Shown piece after piece: positions 1 to 11,790 of a stretch of 64,000 nucleotides of DNA; position 1 is the stretch's first letter; every line of letters begins with the position of its first letter. The stretch lies in NCBI GenBank assembly GCA_963457665.1, contig OY735215.1, positions 35,148,172 through 35,212,171 on the forward strand, written 5' to 3'. Source of the DNA: Thysanoteuthis rhombus (lineage: Eukaryota > Mollusca > Cephalopoda > Oegopsida > Thysanoteuthidae). Position numbers and translations under genes: made by a program. The notes beneath the pieces were generated by a model, which made no database searches, had not been told where the DNA came from, and saw nothing but the letters and a program-made list of their open reading frames with translations.

Positions 1-488
1 AAATAACCAATTTCTGAAACACTTTTAAATTCAATGTCTGACTGGTTTCTTAAAAAGTTGTTGAGTTATTTTACTGAAATATGAAGAAACTATTTAAAAA
101 GATTTTCCATGCGATTCACATCACAGAAAGTTGAGGGATTCCAACTTTTATACTGATCATATTGATCCCCCCCAATGGAGAATGAATTGATGATGCTTGC
201 AAGTTTCAAGTCTAGGATTTTGGTCTTACAGATTTTTATGACCATCCCTGAGGCAGTCATAGGTATACAAGCTATGGGGTATGGGTTAAACCACGGCGAA
301 TTAAGTCTTTTGCCCCCTTTATAGAAAGAGTTCCTGTATACAGGATGGGGGTCCAACAAAATGATCCCTCCACCCTAAGCTCACAGCTGAGTTTTTCACA
401 GACTTTGTTCATACCGGAAATTGAACCTGGATCCTTGCTGTGTGTCAGGCAGACCTGCTAATCATTACTCCATCTCAACTGACCAAAA
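1..488 (-). mobile_element. Long tRNA-headed SINE-like repeat, copy 1 (reaches window edge)
   Basis: The minus strand starts near 488 with a tRNA-like head: A box region GGAGTAATGATTAGCA and B box GGTTCAATTTCC. The rest aligns with 18455-19200 down to base 1. It carries an open frame (359-90) that is shared in part with the second copy. Confidence 0.65.
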
Positions 489-882
489 TTTAAGATGATT
501 TGATCCCCAAGATGATTCTCCACTTCTATGGAATTTTGCAGAAATTCACAAGGAAAATTAATATTTATGTAACATGGGTATGTTAAAAAAAAAAAGAAAT
601 CGACAGATTTTACAATTATTCGGTTGAAAACTGAAGAAGCTCAGTTCCTCAATTTCATGTGCTTTTCTAATTAAAAGCTTAATACTTAAGAATCACTTCA
701 GATCTCGGCACCCTTACTCTTCAATTTTATCACTTGAACCAAATTGCACAAATGGCCGCACTGTGTAATTAGTGAACTTACTTGATCCAGCGTGTAAGTG
801 ACACTCTTTGTCTACGCACAAACGAACTGGTTGTAACTTGCACACAATAGTAGCAGAGGCTACTGAATTACTATGTATTGAT

Positions 883-1362
883 ATTTATTAATCAATGCTT
901 TGGTCAGTTGGAGGTAAATAGGGGTAGGAAGATTATATCTTGCCAACTTCCAATTTGGGAGGGTTAGTTTGCTTGTCTAAAAAAATCAGCATTTGAAATT
1001 CTTGCTTTTTACCTGGACTCAAGCATTGACCTTTGCCACTCGTAGGAAATGCATAACGATCTCAGCCATGAGGTGGGTTATTAATTCAGAGATTGAACTC
1101 AGTATTAATACTCACTGAGTGCAGCTCATTATTGTAAGACTCCAGTCAAAGTTGGAATTGATTTTGTTTTTCCCTTGTAACAACAAGAACAAGCACTATC
1201 CTCACCAAATTTAGGGAAGTAAACTCTTCACTGTTTGTCCATCCTATCATGCTGAACCAATAGAATATATAAAATTAACATTCCCCAACCGCATTTGAAA
1301 TCATGGCCAAGTGATTACTAGATAGCTCTCTTACCAACTGAGCCAAACTGACAAATTTTATG
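883..1362 (-). mobile_element. tRNA-derived SINE, family 2, full copy
   Basis: The minus strand begins near 1362 with GGCTCAGTTGGTAAGAG (A box) and GATTTCAAATGCGG (degenerate B box). A body shared with 29995-30210 follows, then a tail shared with 12258-12485. Confidence 0.7.
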
Positions 1363-1369
1363 AATGTAC

Positions 1370-2345
1370 AAATTTATTTATAATGTATGCAGTACAAAAG
1401 TTGCAGTAACATTGGAACAGAAGTAGAAGTGAAGTTTGACTCTGCAGCAGCCAGGCTTGCTCTGGTCTAAATTTTGTTAGACGTATTTTAATCATTGTAT
1501 GTGGTTAGTTTAGACTAATTTCTTCATCTTTAATGTTTTTTTTCAGAACACAACAGATGCCCGAGGAAGGCCAGTGTATATAGCCAAAACATGAAAAAAA
1601 AACCCAGCTAAGATAAGAAAATGAGTCTAAACCAGCCATATACAATAACTCATTATTATTCAAGAGCCGCCTACTGAATTAATATGCATAAATATTAGGT
1701 CATTTATAACCTGGAATGCCTACCTTTCTAGTCCAAGAAGAAAATACTGAGGAATAAAATGATATTTAAAAATTATAGATTTTTGGAGGTCATTTAACCA
1801 GGCGTTTGCTTTTCCTTTTTTGGATTTTAAATCTATGAGAAACAGTGTGTTCATACAGTTGAATTCCCTTGAGGCAAAACTGCACATATGAAGGCTTTTA
1901 TATTTTTTTTTTTAAATTCACTACTGAGCAATAGTAAATAGCTTTACGCTTTTATAGGAATGCTCTATTTTCGGATACTGAAAGAAACCTATATTTGCTA
2001 CCATTAGTCAGCAGTGTCATCTTTTTTTTTTCATCATAATTGCTGTGGAATTGTTCTAATGTTTTATTTTTTATGAAAAGATTAGTTGAAAATCCAGTTC
2101 TATTTTTTCCAAGGCCAATCAGTAGGCTTATTGGAAAATACTTGTTCTTTTTTCATATCCCAGAATTAGAACAGTCATAAACCTTTTTGTTTTCTCTGTT
2201 TCCCTTAGTTATTATGCAGCAATGGGAATAACTCTTTTTATATACAGACTAGAAATTAGTTTATACAGCTACTTCTTTGGCTAAGCATATAATATCATTC
2301 TCTTACTATTACTTTGTTTTATACACAACTTGCTTAAAAGCTGCT
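1370..2345. other. No recognised feature
   Basis: AT-rich sequence with poly-T and poly-A runs. No gene or repeat family recognised. Confidence 0.5.
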
Positions 2346-2349
2346 TCTG

Positions 2350-3640
2350 CAGGCCAATAACCCCAATGTCAAATCACTACTCGTTTATAAGAATTTCTAT
2401 GACCACTTGAATTCCATAATCCAAGGAACCAAAAAATATTTCAACATTACTATGGGAAACTTCAACACCCAAGTATGCCAAGGTAATTAAAATGTGACAG
2501 CAAGTAAAGACACAAAATACAGAACAAGAGGGTTGAAAATCTTCAACTGCATCTACAAACTCTTCACCAAAGTGATCACCAAAACGCTTGATGAAAACCA
2601 ACCTCAGGAACAAGCTGGCTTCAGAAAAAGCTACTCAACCATCGACAGTCTCCATTCAGTAAACCAACTAAAAGAGAAAGTAGCAGAATATAGAATGCCA
2701 CTTGCTATAGCATTTGTTGATTTTAAAAAGGACTTTGACTCGGTCAAAATCCCCTAAGTCATTGACACAATGGTACAACAAGGTGTATTACTACTGTAGA
2801 TTACTACAACATATTTACAGATGCAGCAATTCCTTCATCAGGCTACACAAAGACTCTGAGCCCTTTCAACTACAAAAAAAAAAGTGAGACAAAGTAATAT
2901 CAGCTCACACAACCTCTTCACAGCCTGCCTTGAGATCCTTCAAAACCTAGACTGGGATTACAAAGGAATCAGAATAGATGGTGAATACCCAAGTAACCTC
3001 AGATTTGCTGACGACATATTTCTCTTTGCTAAGAACCTTCATGATCTCTAAATGAAGCAAGAAACTTGGCCTCCACATGACACAATGATCAAAACTGAAA
3101 ATGCAGAATTGGAGAAAGTAGACCACTACATCTATTTAGGAGAACAATTCTCCATGAAACCCTTAAAAGAAGAAATCAACTGAAGAATCACACTAGGTTG
3201 GTAAGCCTTTAGCAGGACAAGCTCAGCCTTCAAGAACCAGAAAATCTCATTAGTTCTAAAAAGAAGGGTTTATAACCAATGCATCCTCCTGATAGATATC
3301 CATGGAGCTAAGACATTCATGCTCAACCTCACATGGAGAGATCACCAGACAGCACAATATATCCATGAGAAAACAGAAGTCCAATTAGAAAACTCAAATG
3401 GCAATGGGCTGGTCATGTTACAAGAATGACAGACAACCAATGGACATCATGACTCACAACATGGATCCCTAGAGATCAAATGCAAAACCGAGGCCAGCGG
3501 AATGTAAGATGGCAAGACTAACTACACAAATTCAGGGAGTATTGGCTCCACAATGCCCATGATAGAGAGGTCTGGCAAATCCAATGGAAGGTTTATGTCC
3601 AATGACGGCTCATAAAAAGCTTGTTGATGATGATGATATT
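2350..3640 (+). mobile_element. RTE-clade LINE relic, internally deleted (EN remnant, RT, 3' end)
   Basis: The longest LINE copy here. It begins with the end of the endonuclease domain (FYDHLNSIIQGTKKYFNITM, then GNFNTQV, like IIMGDFNAKVG), then jumps to reverse transcriptase. The RT part includes KLFTKVITKTLDENQPQEQA, GFRKSYSTID and AFVDFKKDFDSVK at 2494-2757, and the FADD box RFADDIF near 3001. The 3' part has NLTWRDH and the conserved tail, ending in a short GAT repeat near 3626, the usual RTE tail type. Stops and missing stretches show it is dead. Clade assignment is from recalled RTE endonuclease-reverse transcriptase sequences. Confidence 0.85.
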
Positions 3641-3690
3641 ATAATTATTGTAAATAAAGAATGGAAACTACATTAGAATTAGCCAATATA

Positions 3691-3697
3691 TATACAT

Positions 3698-3763
<66 letters not shown>

Positions 3764-3764
3764 G
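3691..3764. repeat. (CA)n(TA)n microsatellite
   Basis: Twelve or so CA units followed by TA units with single TG interruptions, just after the end of the RTE relic. Confidence 0.9.
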
Positions 3765-4011
3765 CTAATTGTTATTTCCCTTGAAGATTTGTATTATAAC
3801 ATAGATAATCGGAATTGGTTAACATTCAAGCTCATTATTAAGTTGAAGATTTGATTGGAAATTTCTCTATTCCTGAAGAGCATTTTTAATAGTATTGCTC
3901 TAAGAAAGATTTTGCTATAATGTGCAGTTTTTGCGGTGTTACAAAAATTAACAAACAAAAATTGAATTATAGTTAGTAGAATAAAAGTTTGTCAGTTACA
4001 GAACAGAATAT

Positions 4012-4275
4012 AGATACTAAGCTTGGCTTACCCTAGCACATGGCTATGAATGTGAGAGCACACAGTGAGGGTTGAATTCCTTACTCAGTAATAATGGTAT
4101 TCAAGAACTTGCTAACCATTACTCCAGGGTGAGTTGCAAAAGTTATTTACTAAATTCAGCTTAGACTAACACAAAGCCACATTAGTGGAGCACCAAGTGA
4201 GAATTGAACTCTCTTCAGTTGTGAATTGGTTTATGAGATGAGCTTACTAACCATTAAACCATGATAGGTGCCCAG
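4012..4275 (-). mobile_element. SINE family 3, tandem dimer of tRNA-like units
   Basis: Two related minus-strand units lie side by side, about 4018-4135 and 4155-4270. Each has an A-box-like GTAATGGTTAGCAAG or TTAATGGTTAGTAAG and a B-box-like GGAATTCAACCC or AGTTCAATTCTC. Each is followed by a short tail with a common pattern (GTGCTAG.GTAAGC or GTGTTAGTCTAAGC). Confidence 0.6.
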
Positions 4276-4389
4276 CTATAGAACATTCGTCACACCAACT
4301 GTCAATTATCAGAGCAACAAACTTGGGAGATCGCAACATAATTACATTGTAACTGATTTGATAACTGGTATTAAATGCTATAATGACAG

Positions 4390-5030
4390 TATTTGTTTCT
4401 GTTTTACATGAACTTAGGAAAAGCGGGACACAGAGAAAGGATAGGAATCAATGTCAAGTGCTTGTGAGTGTTGTATACTTCTCAGTGCCTTGTGAGTAGG
4501 TGTATGCTCCACTGGTGTACAAACAAGGAGTGGGGGGACAGTACTCCAGGTGACACCATCATTTTTTTGACTGCGTAAAAATTCAACATTAATCGTTACT
4601 TACAGCACTATTTTCAGCGATTTTAGCCAATCTTTAGCGATATTCTAGCCATATTAGATGTATCTAGCTATTTTTCAACCATTATAAATGGCCATGAAAA
4701 GGCTAACAGTGTTATAATAGGAGTTTTTTGACATTTTCTTTTTTTTTTTTTTAGCCGATTTAGCACTAAAAAGATTTTGAATTGGCAGCACTGGGGGTGA
4801 TACTTTGAGTTACTGCCCTGGGTGAAACCAACCCTGGAAACGCCACTGATAAGATCAGTTGTTAAAAATAGGAAGTTGGCTTTGAACTTAAAAATCAGTT
4901 TTACCTTTCCGAGTTTATGCATAGTAATTGAATGAAAAGGGATGATTGTTCTGAGTTATCTGTAAGTAACCTTATATTCTAATTATAAGGATATGTTTGC
5001 AAACAAAAAAGATATTTAAAAATAAAGCCT
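4390..5030. other. No recognised gene; AT-rich
   Basis: Contains GGTGACACCATCATTTTTTT and, 250 bases on, GGGTGAAACCAACCCTGG. This may be a decayed dispersed element, but no second copy is in the window. Confidence 0.35.
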
Positions 5031-5036
5031 ATTTGC

Positions 5037-5515
5037 AAGGTCTGTCTGGAAAGTATCTAGCTATTTTTATTATCTCAAGAACTAATCGTGCTGCCTTGGT
5101 GTATCTTAGCAACCAATTTGAGTTACTCAGTCGGCAGTGGGACGCTACTGAGTGAGCTTGTGTATCATGTGACCGTCACATTCAGAATGACTGAGCGACA
5201 CATTCTATACATCTTGTGTAGAATTTAGTCAATACATCACCAAGGTCTATCTGCACATACCACCTTTACAGTCCAGATTTGGCTCCCAGCAACTTCTGTC
5301 TTTTCCAAAGAGATTTCAGACCATGGATGAGATTAGAGAGAATGTGACTAAGCAACTGATGGCAATCCTGAAAGCGGATGATTGGATAAGTGTGTGAAAT
5401 TCCAAGATAAGTACTTTGAATTGGACTAAAGCACCATTGCCCTTGGTGTTTTTTTTTTTTGTTTTTTTGTTGATATTGAATGGCTGGATACTGGAATGCT
5501 GGGATACTCGATACG
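5037..5515 (+). mobile_element. mariner-like element, internally deleted
   Basis: Starts with AGGTCTGTCTGGAAAGTAT, a mariner-type terminal sequence. The C-terminal transposase region is visible as PSNFCLFPK, FQTMDEIRENVTKQLM and a KCVKFQDKYFE-like end, in shifted frames. Most of the coding region is missing. The far end near 5485-5515 resembles a decayed inverted terminus. Confidence 0.65.
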
Positions 5516-5519
5516 ACAA

Positions 5520-6381
5520 AGGATTAACTGGAGATAAGAGTTGAAATGTTTTTATTTATGAGAGTCTATGCTCAAAGAGTCCTTCCCTTTATTGACTCTT
5601 TTATCAGAGAGCCAATACAAAAACTGCTTTGTCTTGCATTGGTACTTTATCTTCCTGCACAGGCGTTTCTTCCTCCTCAACAGAATCAAAATCAATGCCT
5701 GGCTCAGGAAACTCGTTGCATTCTGTACTAACAAATATTAGCCGTATTCTGTGATTTCTTCAAGTGAGAACAGTTTCACATAATTTTATTCTGATTGGCT
5801 GTTGTGGAAGTCATTATAATTCCCTTTTCACCGTGATGACATATTGTGATAAATTGAAAGGTGGTGTCAGTTTATTTCACTTAGGTTGTTAACTAACACT
5901 TGGTCTCAAGTCCATAGGTTTAGTATCCCAACGTAATGGTGCTTCATATTTTACTTGCGCCAGTTCAGGCAGGGCCATAATGTGGCTATTGATAATGAAT
6001 GAAGGATTTTAGTTTAAAAATTTTGCAAGTGGATTTTTCAGGTTAGTTTCAGCAGCCATAAGTATCAATCAATGAAGAAGATTTCAATGGAAGTGATGAC
6101 TTGCTGCCAAGGTGGAATAAATGTAAGAGAGTTGAACATAAGCTGACTTTTGGATCTGAAATTTTCACTGTATAATGTTAAATCTATGTGATTAATATTC
6201 ACCACTGAATTGAGTGCATTGACAATGAAGGAGAGAATGTGTCGAAAAATAAATATTTGCTGTATAAAATAAAAGCAGTTATTCATCATTAGGATACAGA
6301 CTTATTGATATGCCTACATATAAAAGCTGAGCAAAATATTTTGGTTGAATACATATATTCTAAAAAATTCATCTAAGACAA

Positions 6382-6412
<31 letters not shown>

Positions 6413-7760
6413 GTCTTTCAACGTCCGTCGTTTGACACAGACCTTCCCCAGGATTTGCCACACTATCATGGGCGTTGCAGGGCCACTACTTTTTGAATTT
6501 GTCTAGCTCTTCTCTCCATCTCTCCATCTGGCTTTGGTGGTGCATGTGATCTCAGAGGATATTCTGTTTCAGATAAATTGGCCATTTCATATTGAACAAC
6601 AGGACCAATGTATTTGAAATATGAGGTCAGGTAAAAACAAAATCCCCAAGAATTTTAGCAATGGGGAACAAAATAATTATTTTCATGTGAGTATTTGAAT
6701 TGTTAATTGCATTTATCTCAATTAACATAAAATTACTTGGACTTGCATCAAGTGATCCTTACTGGGTTAAGTAGAAGAGGAAGGGCAATGGCATTTGCCC
6801 CCAATTAACCCATTTCTCTTAATGATGACCCTGGGGCAGGCAGCTGTCCCTGGTGACCACAACATGACAGAAACACTCCACAACAATTTATTATCCTTGG
6901 ATCGCGAAAAATGTTACTCTAGGATAGTTGACATTTCTGTTGTCAGGCAAAAATATACTCTCTTTCCGTTTGACTATTCAATAGAAATGAAAGATTTGTG
7001 TCCTCGAGCATTAAGGAAAGATGTTGAGGCTTTTGCAAACTTGCTTATTTTTTTTTAACCTATGAGCTGGTATGTAGCTACGGGGGGGGGGAGTTTTATA
7101 ACTCTTTTTGCTTTTACTTAGTAGAATTGCAACTATTCATTTTTGAAAAAAAAATAATTGAATTATTGAACAACCATAGTCACCAAAGGTGGTTAAGGGT
7201 TCTATCCTTTATTTTATAAGTGTGTGAGTTTATGCGTTCCAGCACTCTTGGCCACTCTGTTGAGTCTGCAGATTTGCGTGTACCCAACTATATCCCTTCT
7301 AAAAATGTACCATTTGATTCAAGGACAAAAAAAAAGCTTTTTTGGTCTTTTGGGGACCTCATTCTGACTGGTGTACCAATGAAATCAAGATCCTTGAAAA
7401 TCAAGATGTTTCTAGATATTTTTTCATTCTATTTTAGATGTTTTTGAGTTGAAAATGCCAGTGCAGTCATAAATTTATTTGAACCATATTGATTCTTTGT
7501 TATTCAATGCTATGGTTGAACAGTTATTGACTGTGATTGTGAGTTATCCTTAAAAATATATTTTGTTTTAATCTCTAATCTTTATTTTAATGTATATACC
7601 ATCAAATCCTCAATTAAATCTACCCCGTAAAGAATTTTGGAAAATATTTGAGAGATTGGGTTTCTAAGTCAGATCAAAACATTAAAAAAAAAGTAATACT
7701 ATCCTGATTTAAGTATTTTTTTCAGACGAAGCATCTAGGGTTTTTACTCTATTTTTTTTT
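5520..7760. other. No recognised gene apart from the RTE tail at 6383-6562
   Basis: Open frames at 6795-7058 (87 codons) and 7220-7447 (75 codons) have no recognisable domain and no splice or promoter context. I treat them as chance or as an unknown decayed repeat. A G-run lies at 7082-7091. Confidence 0.4.
6383..6562 (-). mobile_element. RTE LINE 3' end fragment with (ATC)n tail
   Basis: Reading the minus strand, this is the last 150 or so bases of the same RTE family as at 2350-3640. It is followed by its microsatellite tail, nine or ten GAT units (6383-6411 on the + strand). It is 5'-truncated. Confidence 0.8.
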
Positions 7761-7761
7761 T

Positions 7762-8037
7762 TTATTGCAACTTACTCAGGCTGTCAGTTGATGGCAGTGT
7801 GAGTAACAATCGATTGGGGAAAGATGAAGAAAGTGTACAAGGGTTAGATTTGATTTTCTGCCAACTGTAAGAGCTCTAGTAGTTCAGTCAGTAAAGCAGT
7901 GCAGTGCATAAGGCAGCTTTCTGAGGTGATAGGGACACCAGTTTGAGTCTTGCATGGAACTCATTCTTTATCATTTATTTCTGATATGCACTGTTTACTT
8001 ACTGCTGTAGACTGACAGCCTGAGTAAGTTGTGATAA
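7762..8037. mobile_element. tRNA-like unit enclosed by 27-bp inverted repeats
   Basis: The arms at 7762-7788 and 8011-8037 are inverted copies with 25 of 27 matches (core ACTTACTCAGGCTGTCAGT). Between them is a tRNA-like head with A box TAGTTCAGTCAGTAAAGC (about 7879-7896) and B-box-like AGTTTGAGTCTTGCAT. A second, partly deleted copy of the inner part is at 54060-54265. The class is unclear: a MITE that captured a tRNA, or a SINE with a foldback end. Confidence 0.6.
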
Positions 8038-8107
8038 AAAGCAACGGAAATTTCAAAATGAAAGAAAACTAGCATTTCAAAGGAAATTATGAATCACTAC
8101 CACTCGT

Positions 8108-8392
8108 ATATGCAGCATTCATCATCATCAGTCTTTTAACGTCTGTCGTTGGGCATAGACCTTCCCCAGGATTTGCCACACTTCTCTATCATGGGCATCA
8201 CAGAGCCAATACTTTCTGAACTTGTCTAGCTTGCCTCTCCATCTAATATTCTGCCAGCCTCAGTTGCGCATGTGATCTCGGGGGATCCATGTCGGGTGTC
8301 GTGATGTCCATCGGTTGTCCACTATTCTTGCAACATGGCCAGCGCACCGCCATTTGAGATTTTTAATGGATTGTATGATTCCCTGACTCTTT
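8108..8392 (-). mobile_element. RTE LINE 3' fragment
   Basis: Minus-strand RTE 3' end with GAT tail at 8108-8118, covering the WVGHV.RM..RW segment to the 3' terminus. It stops abruptly against a partial copy of repeat A at 8392. Confidence 0.8.
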
Positions 8393-8600
8393 TGGGAGTG
8401 ATCAATTAAAAAGTTGGAAAAAAGGGGTAATCAATGAATGATTTACTTTTCTCATCTTTCGTTGGACTGTGATTACTAAAAACGGTCAGAATTTTTAAAA
8501 AAACAAGTGGGCACAAATTAGTGACCAACTCAGCATAAACTTATATTGCGTATTGAAACCCCCACTAAAAACCTATTACGGGAAGGAATTTCCAAAAAAC
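8392..8600 (+). repeat. Repeat A, partial copy next to an RTE fragment
   Basis: Starts at TTGGGAGTGATCAATTAAAA, corresponding to about base 60 of the family, directly where the RTE fragment ends. Continues through GTGACCAACTCAGCATAAAC to the CCCCCACTAAAAACC region. Confidence 0.65.
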
Positions 8601-8609
8601 AATAAATCC

Positions 8610-9490
8610 ATTCCCTTACTCATTGAAGGGAGTATGCAAATAAAACTTCAAGTTTTATTATGAATGGTAAGAGCTAGGCAGTCTGGATAGATGCATAGAT
8701 AGATATAAATGTCAGAACACATGAATAATTTAAACCCAGCAACAATGTTCAAACCAGTCTGTTGTGGGTAGCAGTGATCAATGATAATAAAAAAATTAAT
8801 GGATGAAAAACAGGTTTTGATATTAGAATTGAAACTTACAATCGATATTTTATGATGGATTCTGATTGTTGATGAGGAAAAGCTTTTGCTCCAATTAATC
8901 TTTAATAGTTTGAATTTTTAAATAGAGAGAATTATCCTCCCCTAATCGTTTGAATGGAAGCTGCAAAGTATTTCAGCCACATTGAATGATACTGACAAAA
9001 TTTCTCTAACTGTACTTTCCTTACCTGACAACAATGAAGAGTTCAGAATTCTGCCTAAGACTAAAAAGTGAAAAGTTTAAAATGATGGATAGAGAGAGAA
9101 GAGAAAGAGTAATAGATTTTATTTCTGTGTCATCAATCAATGAAAGGAAGAAAGAAGAGAAAATGGAAAGCTATGGATGCTAAATTGATTTATCTGGTGT
9201 CACCAAACAGATTCTTTTGATAAAAATTGAATTATCTGGTATCACAAAAAAGATTCTTTTAATAAAAATTTATTACTTTTTCTGTCTTTTTAAAAATTTT
9301 TACAATCATTCTTTTTCTCTTTCTCTACTATTCTCAGCCCTAACCGTCCATAGTGAAAATTTGAAATTATGCATACACACTCTCGTCAATTAGTCGAGAA
9401 ACGTTTTTTTGTTTTTCGAAAATTCAGTTTTGTGGCTGATATAATTGCATTCAGAGTGGATTTTACCACTAAAGCCACCAGTCTTATTTT
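8610..9490. other. No recognised feature
   Basis: AT-rich. A short direct duplication (TTATCTGGTGTCAC... and TTATCTGGTATCAC..., about 9190-9270, 40-base step) is the only structure seen. Confidence 0.45.
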
Positions 9491-9496
9491 CTTTTT

Positions 9497-9720
9497 AGTT
9501 GTAAGAATGGCAGACCACCGACGGACATCATGACTCACGACATGGATCCCCGGAGATCACATGCACAACCGAAGCTGGCAGAGTACTAGATGGAGAGACT
9601 AACCAGACATATTCAGAAAGTACTGGCTCTGCAATGTCCACGATAGAGAAGTGTGGTGAATCCTGAGGAAGGTCAATGTCCAATGATGGACGTTAAGAGA
9701 CTGATGATGATGATGATATG
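9497..9720 (+). mobile_element. RTE LINE 3' fragment
   Basis: Plus-strand 5'-truncated copy from the ARM.D.RW segment to the GAT tail (about 9703-9718). It is immediately followed by a copy of repeat D. Confidence 0.8.
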
Positions 9721-9860
9721 CTGGACTATAAGACAAATGGTTTACAAGGATATCCAGAGGACAACGGCTTACCACAACTCAATCAAAGCTCATCTACATT
9801 GATCTTTGATAGTTGGTCTCCTGAGCAAAACACAAGCTAGTTGGAGGCACTTTGAATATT
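9715..9860. repeat. Repeat D, copy 1
   Basis: GATATGCTGGACTATAAGAC and AAATGGTTTACAAGGATAT match 33755-33800. The similarity weakens afterwards but continues at TTGGAGGCA near the end. Confidence 0.45.
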
Positions 9861-9869
9861 TACAAAAAA

Positions 9870-10735
9870 AAATTAAATGTCTCTAATTGATTAATTGAAA
9901 TACCAGCATATACGGTATTAGTAATGAGCTCAACAACATAGCACAACCTTTCAACCACCACTCTTCTCTTCTACGACTTTGAACTTGCAGGTGCTTATGA
10001 GAGAATCAATAGACCAATTTTTAGATGTATCTACATATCTCTATTTGATGCTATTTGGTTAGTACGCCGGTCCCTCTTAGGTTAGACAACGGAAATAGGA
10101 AAGAATAGGTATGAGGTCATCAAAAGACATGACATCATCGAAGGTGTTATGCATTGAGAGAAAATCTATTCTAATCAATTTTTTTTACCAGTTCCTAATG
10201 ATGATCAAAAGCCAAAAATGGCCCCAAAAGATTTTCATTGAAATTGATATTTTCAAAATATTTCATTTTGCAATATTTTACGAGTAGGAGAATTAACTGA
10301 ATCAAAGAAAGACTACTCGATCCTCCTCCTTCTACTCCTCCTCCTTCTACTACTACTATTATCCCAGATGGTGGACACATCATTGAACTTATGGTTCTTG
10401 TTATTTTACTGGTCGGCTTTCCTAAATAGAAAGGCTTATGTGCCAGAAAACTGACTAACCTCCTCTAGTAATAAGTTTTCCATACATGTGTGAATGAGTA
10501 CGGTACAATAACCTTTCGGAAGATCAATTCCATTGATTATGGAATCAATATTATTGATTGACCTACATTATACACTGATGCTACAAAATTCCTCCTCCCT
10601 CCCTTTCACTCTCTCCCTCCCTTTCACTCTCTCCCAAAACTCTTGATCCAATTAGACTGGAATAAGTCTGGCATAGGGCCATGTTTGCTGAGTACTCATC
10701 AAATATCTCTTAAGACTGAATGATAAAGACAACAA
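9870..10735. other. No recognised feature
   Basis: Includes a CCT/CTT-rich stretch (10320-10352) and a doubled CTCCCTCCCTTTCACTCT (about 10594-10634). No coding sequence recognised. Confidence 0.45.
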
Positions 10736-10740
10736 AAACA

Positions 10741-11050
10741 GGTCTGGTTAGTCACTCAATAGAAACTTTCACATAACCAATGTCTTTCGACAATATACTC
10801 TGTTGGGGATGATCAACGATGGTAGCGATCAGTGAAAATGTCTGAATTAAAAAAAAGGTGGGGTGATCAACAAAAAAAAAATGGAATAGTAGTGATCAAT
10901 GAATGATTTCCTCTCTTCTTTTGTTGGGCAGCAATCGCTAAAGAAGTCTGAAATTTTCATAAAAAAACAAGTGGGCATAAACTGGTGACCAATTCAGCAT
11001 ACATTTTGATAGCAAATTGAATCCCCCACTATTTAGGGAGGGGGGATTGA
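10741..11050 (+). repeat. Repeat A (unknown class), copy with 5' end
   Basis: Starts GGTCTGGTTAGTCACTCAAT. It contains the landmarks TGTTGGGGATGATCAA, GATCAATGAATGA, TTTTGTTGGGCAG, AAAAAACAAGTG and AATTGAATCCCCCACT shared by all copies. Its 3' half is not clearly recognisable after 11050. Confidence 0.7.
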
Positions 11051-11325
11051 GAGTAACTGTTTTCAGAAGGTATGTAATAAATAGACTGCTAATGCAAATT
11101 TTCAAGGCTGTTGCACAAAAAATGTGTTCTGTACAGCTTCTACACTTTTAAAACCGTAAAAAATGGGGTGGTTTTGGGGGGGAGCTGGACAAGAAAGTCA
11201 CAAAAAGTTAGAAAAAGCTCTTTTTTGAAAGATCTAAAGAAAAGTTTTCAAAAAGTGTCCAATGGAATATAAATGCTAATTTTCAGCTTAATAGGTTGAT
11301 CGGTGATGCTTACAGACGTTCCAGT

Positions 11326-11327
<2 letters not shown>

Positions 11328-11382
<55 letters not shown>
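11328..11382. repeat. (AT)n microsatellite
   Basis: About 27 uninterrupted AT units. Confidence 0.9.
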
Positions 11383-11383
<1 letters not shown>

Positions 11384-11504
11384 CAAAATGGAGTGAACAC
11401 TGAAGCAACCTACTTTGACAGTTTTGGAGACCATTTTGTTTGAGGGTTTCTAACAAGGAGAGTGGTCTGGATGAATCAATGTGTAATAATGAGATGGCAC
11501 TTTG

Positions 11505-11628
11505 CCATGAGGTAATTATTAAAAAGCAAGTCTAGCAGAACATTATCATAGTGTAAGTTCTATTCCCTCAAAGTGGCCCATATTTGTGGCCTTGTGCTAG
11601 ACTAAGCTATGCTTAGTAAATATCAATT
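11505..11628 (+). mobile_element. SINE family 3 monomer
   Basis: A plus-strand single unit with degenerate head, B box AGTTCTATTCCCTC and the family tail GTGCTAGACTAAGC. Confidence 0.5.
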
Positions 11629-11790
11629 CATGATAAATAGCCTTGTATGCTGACTGACATATCTGAAAAATGTTAACTTCGTACAATGGCAAGTTGTCAA
11701 GTAATCACAGTACATACACACACATACAGATTTCTTCCATTGGAGTTAGATAGCAAATAAAGACTAATTATGAATCCCTAAATATTCAAA

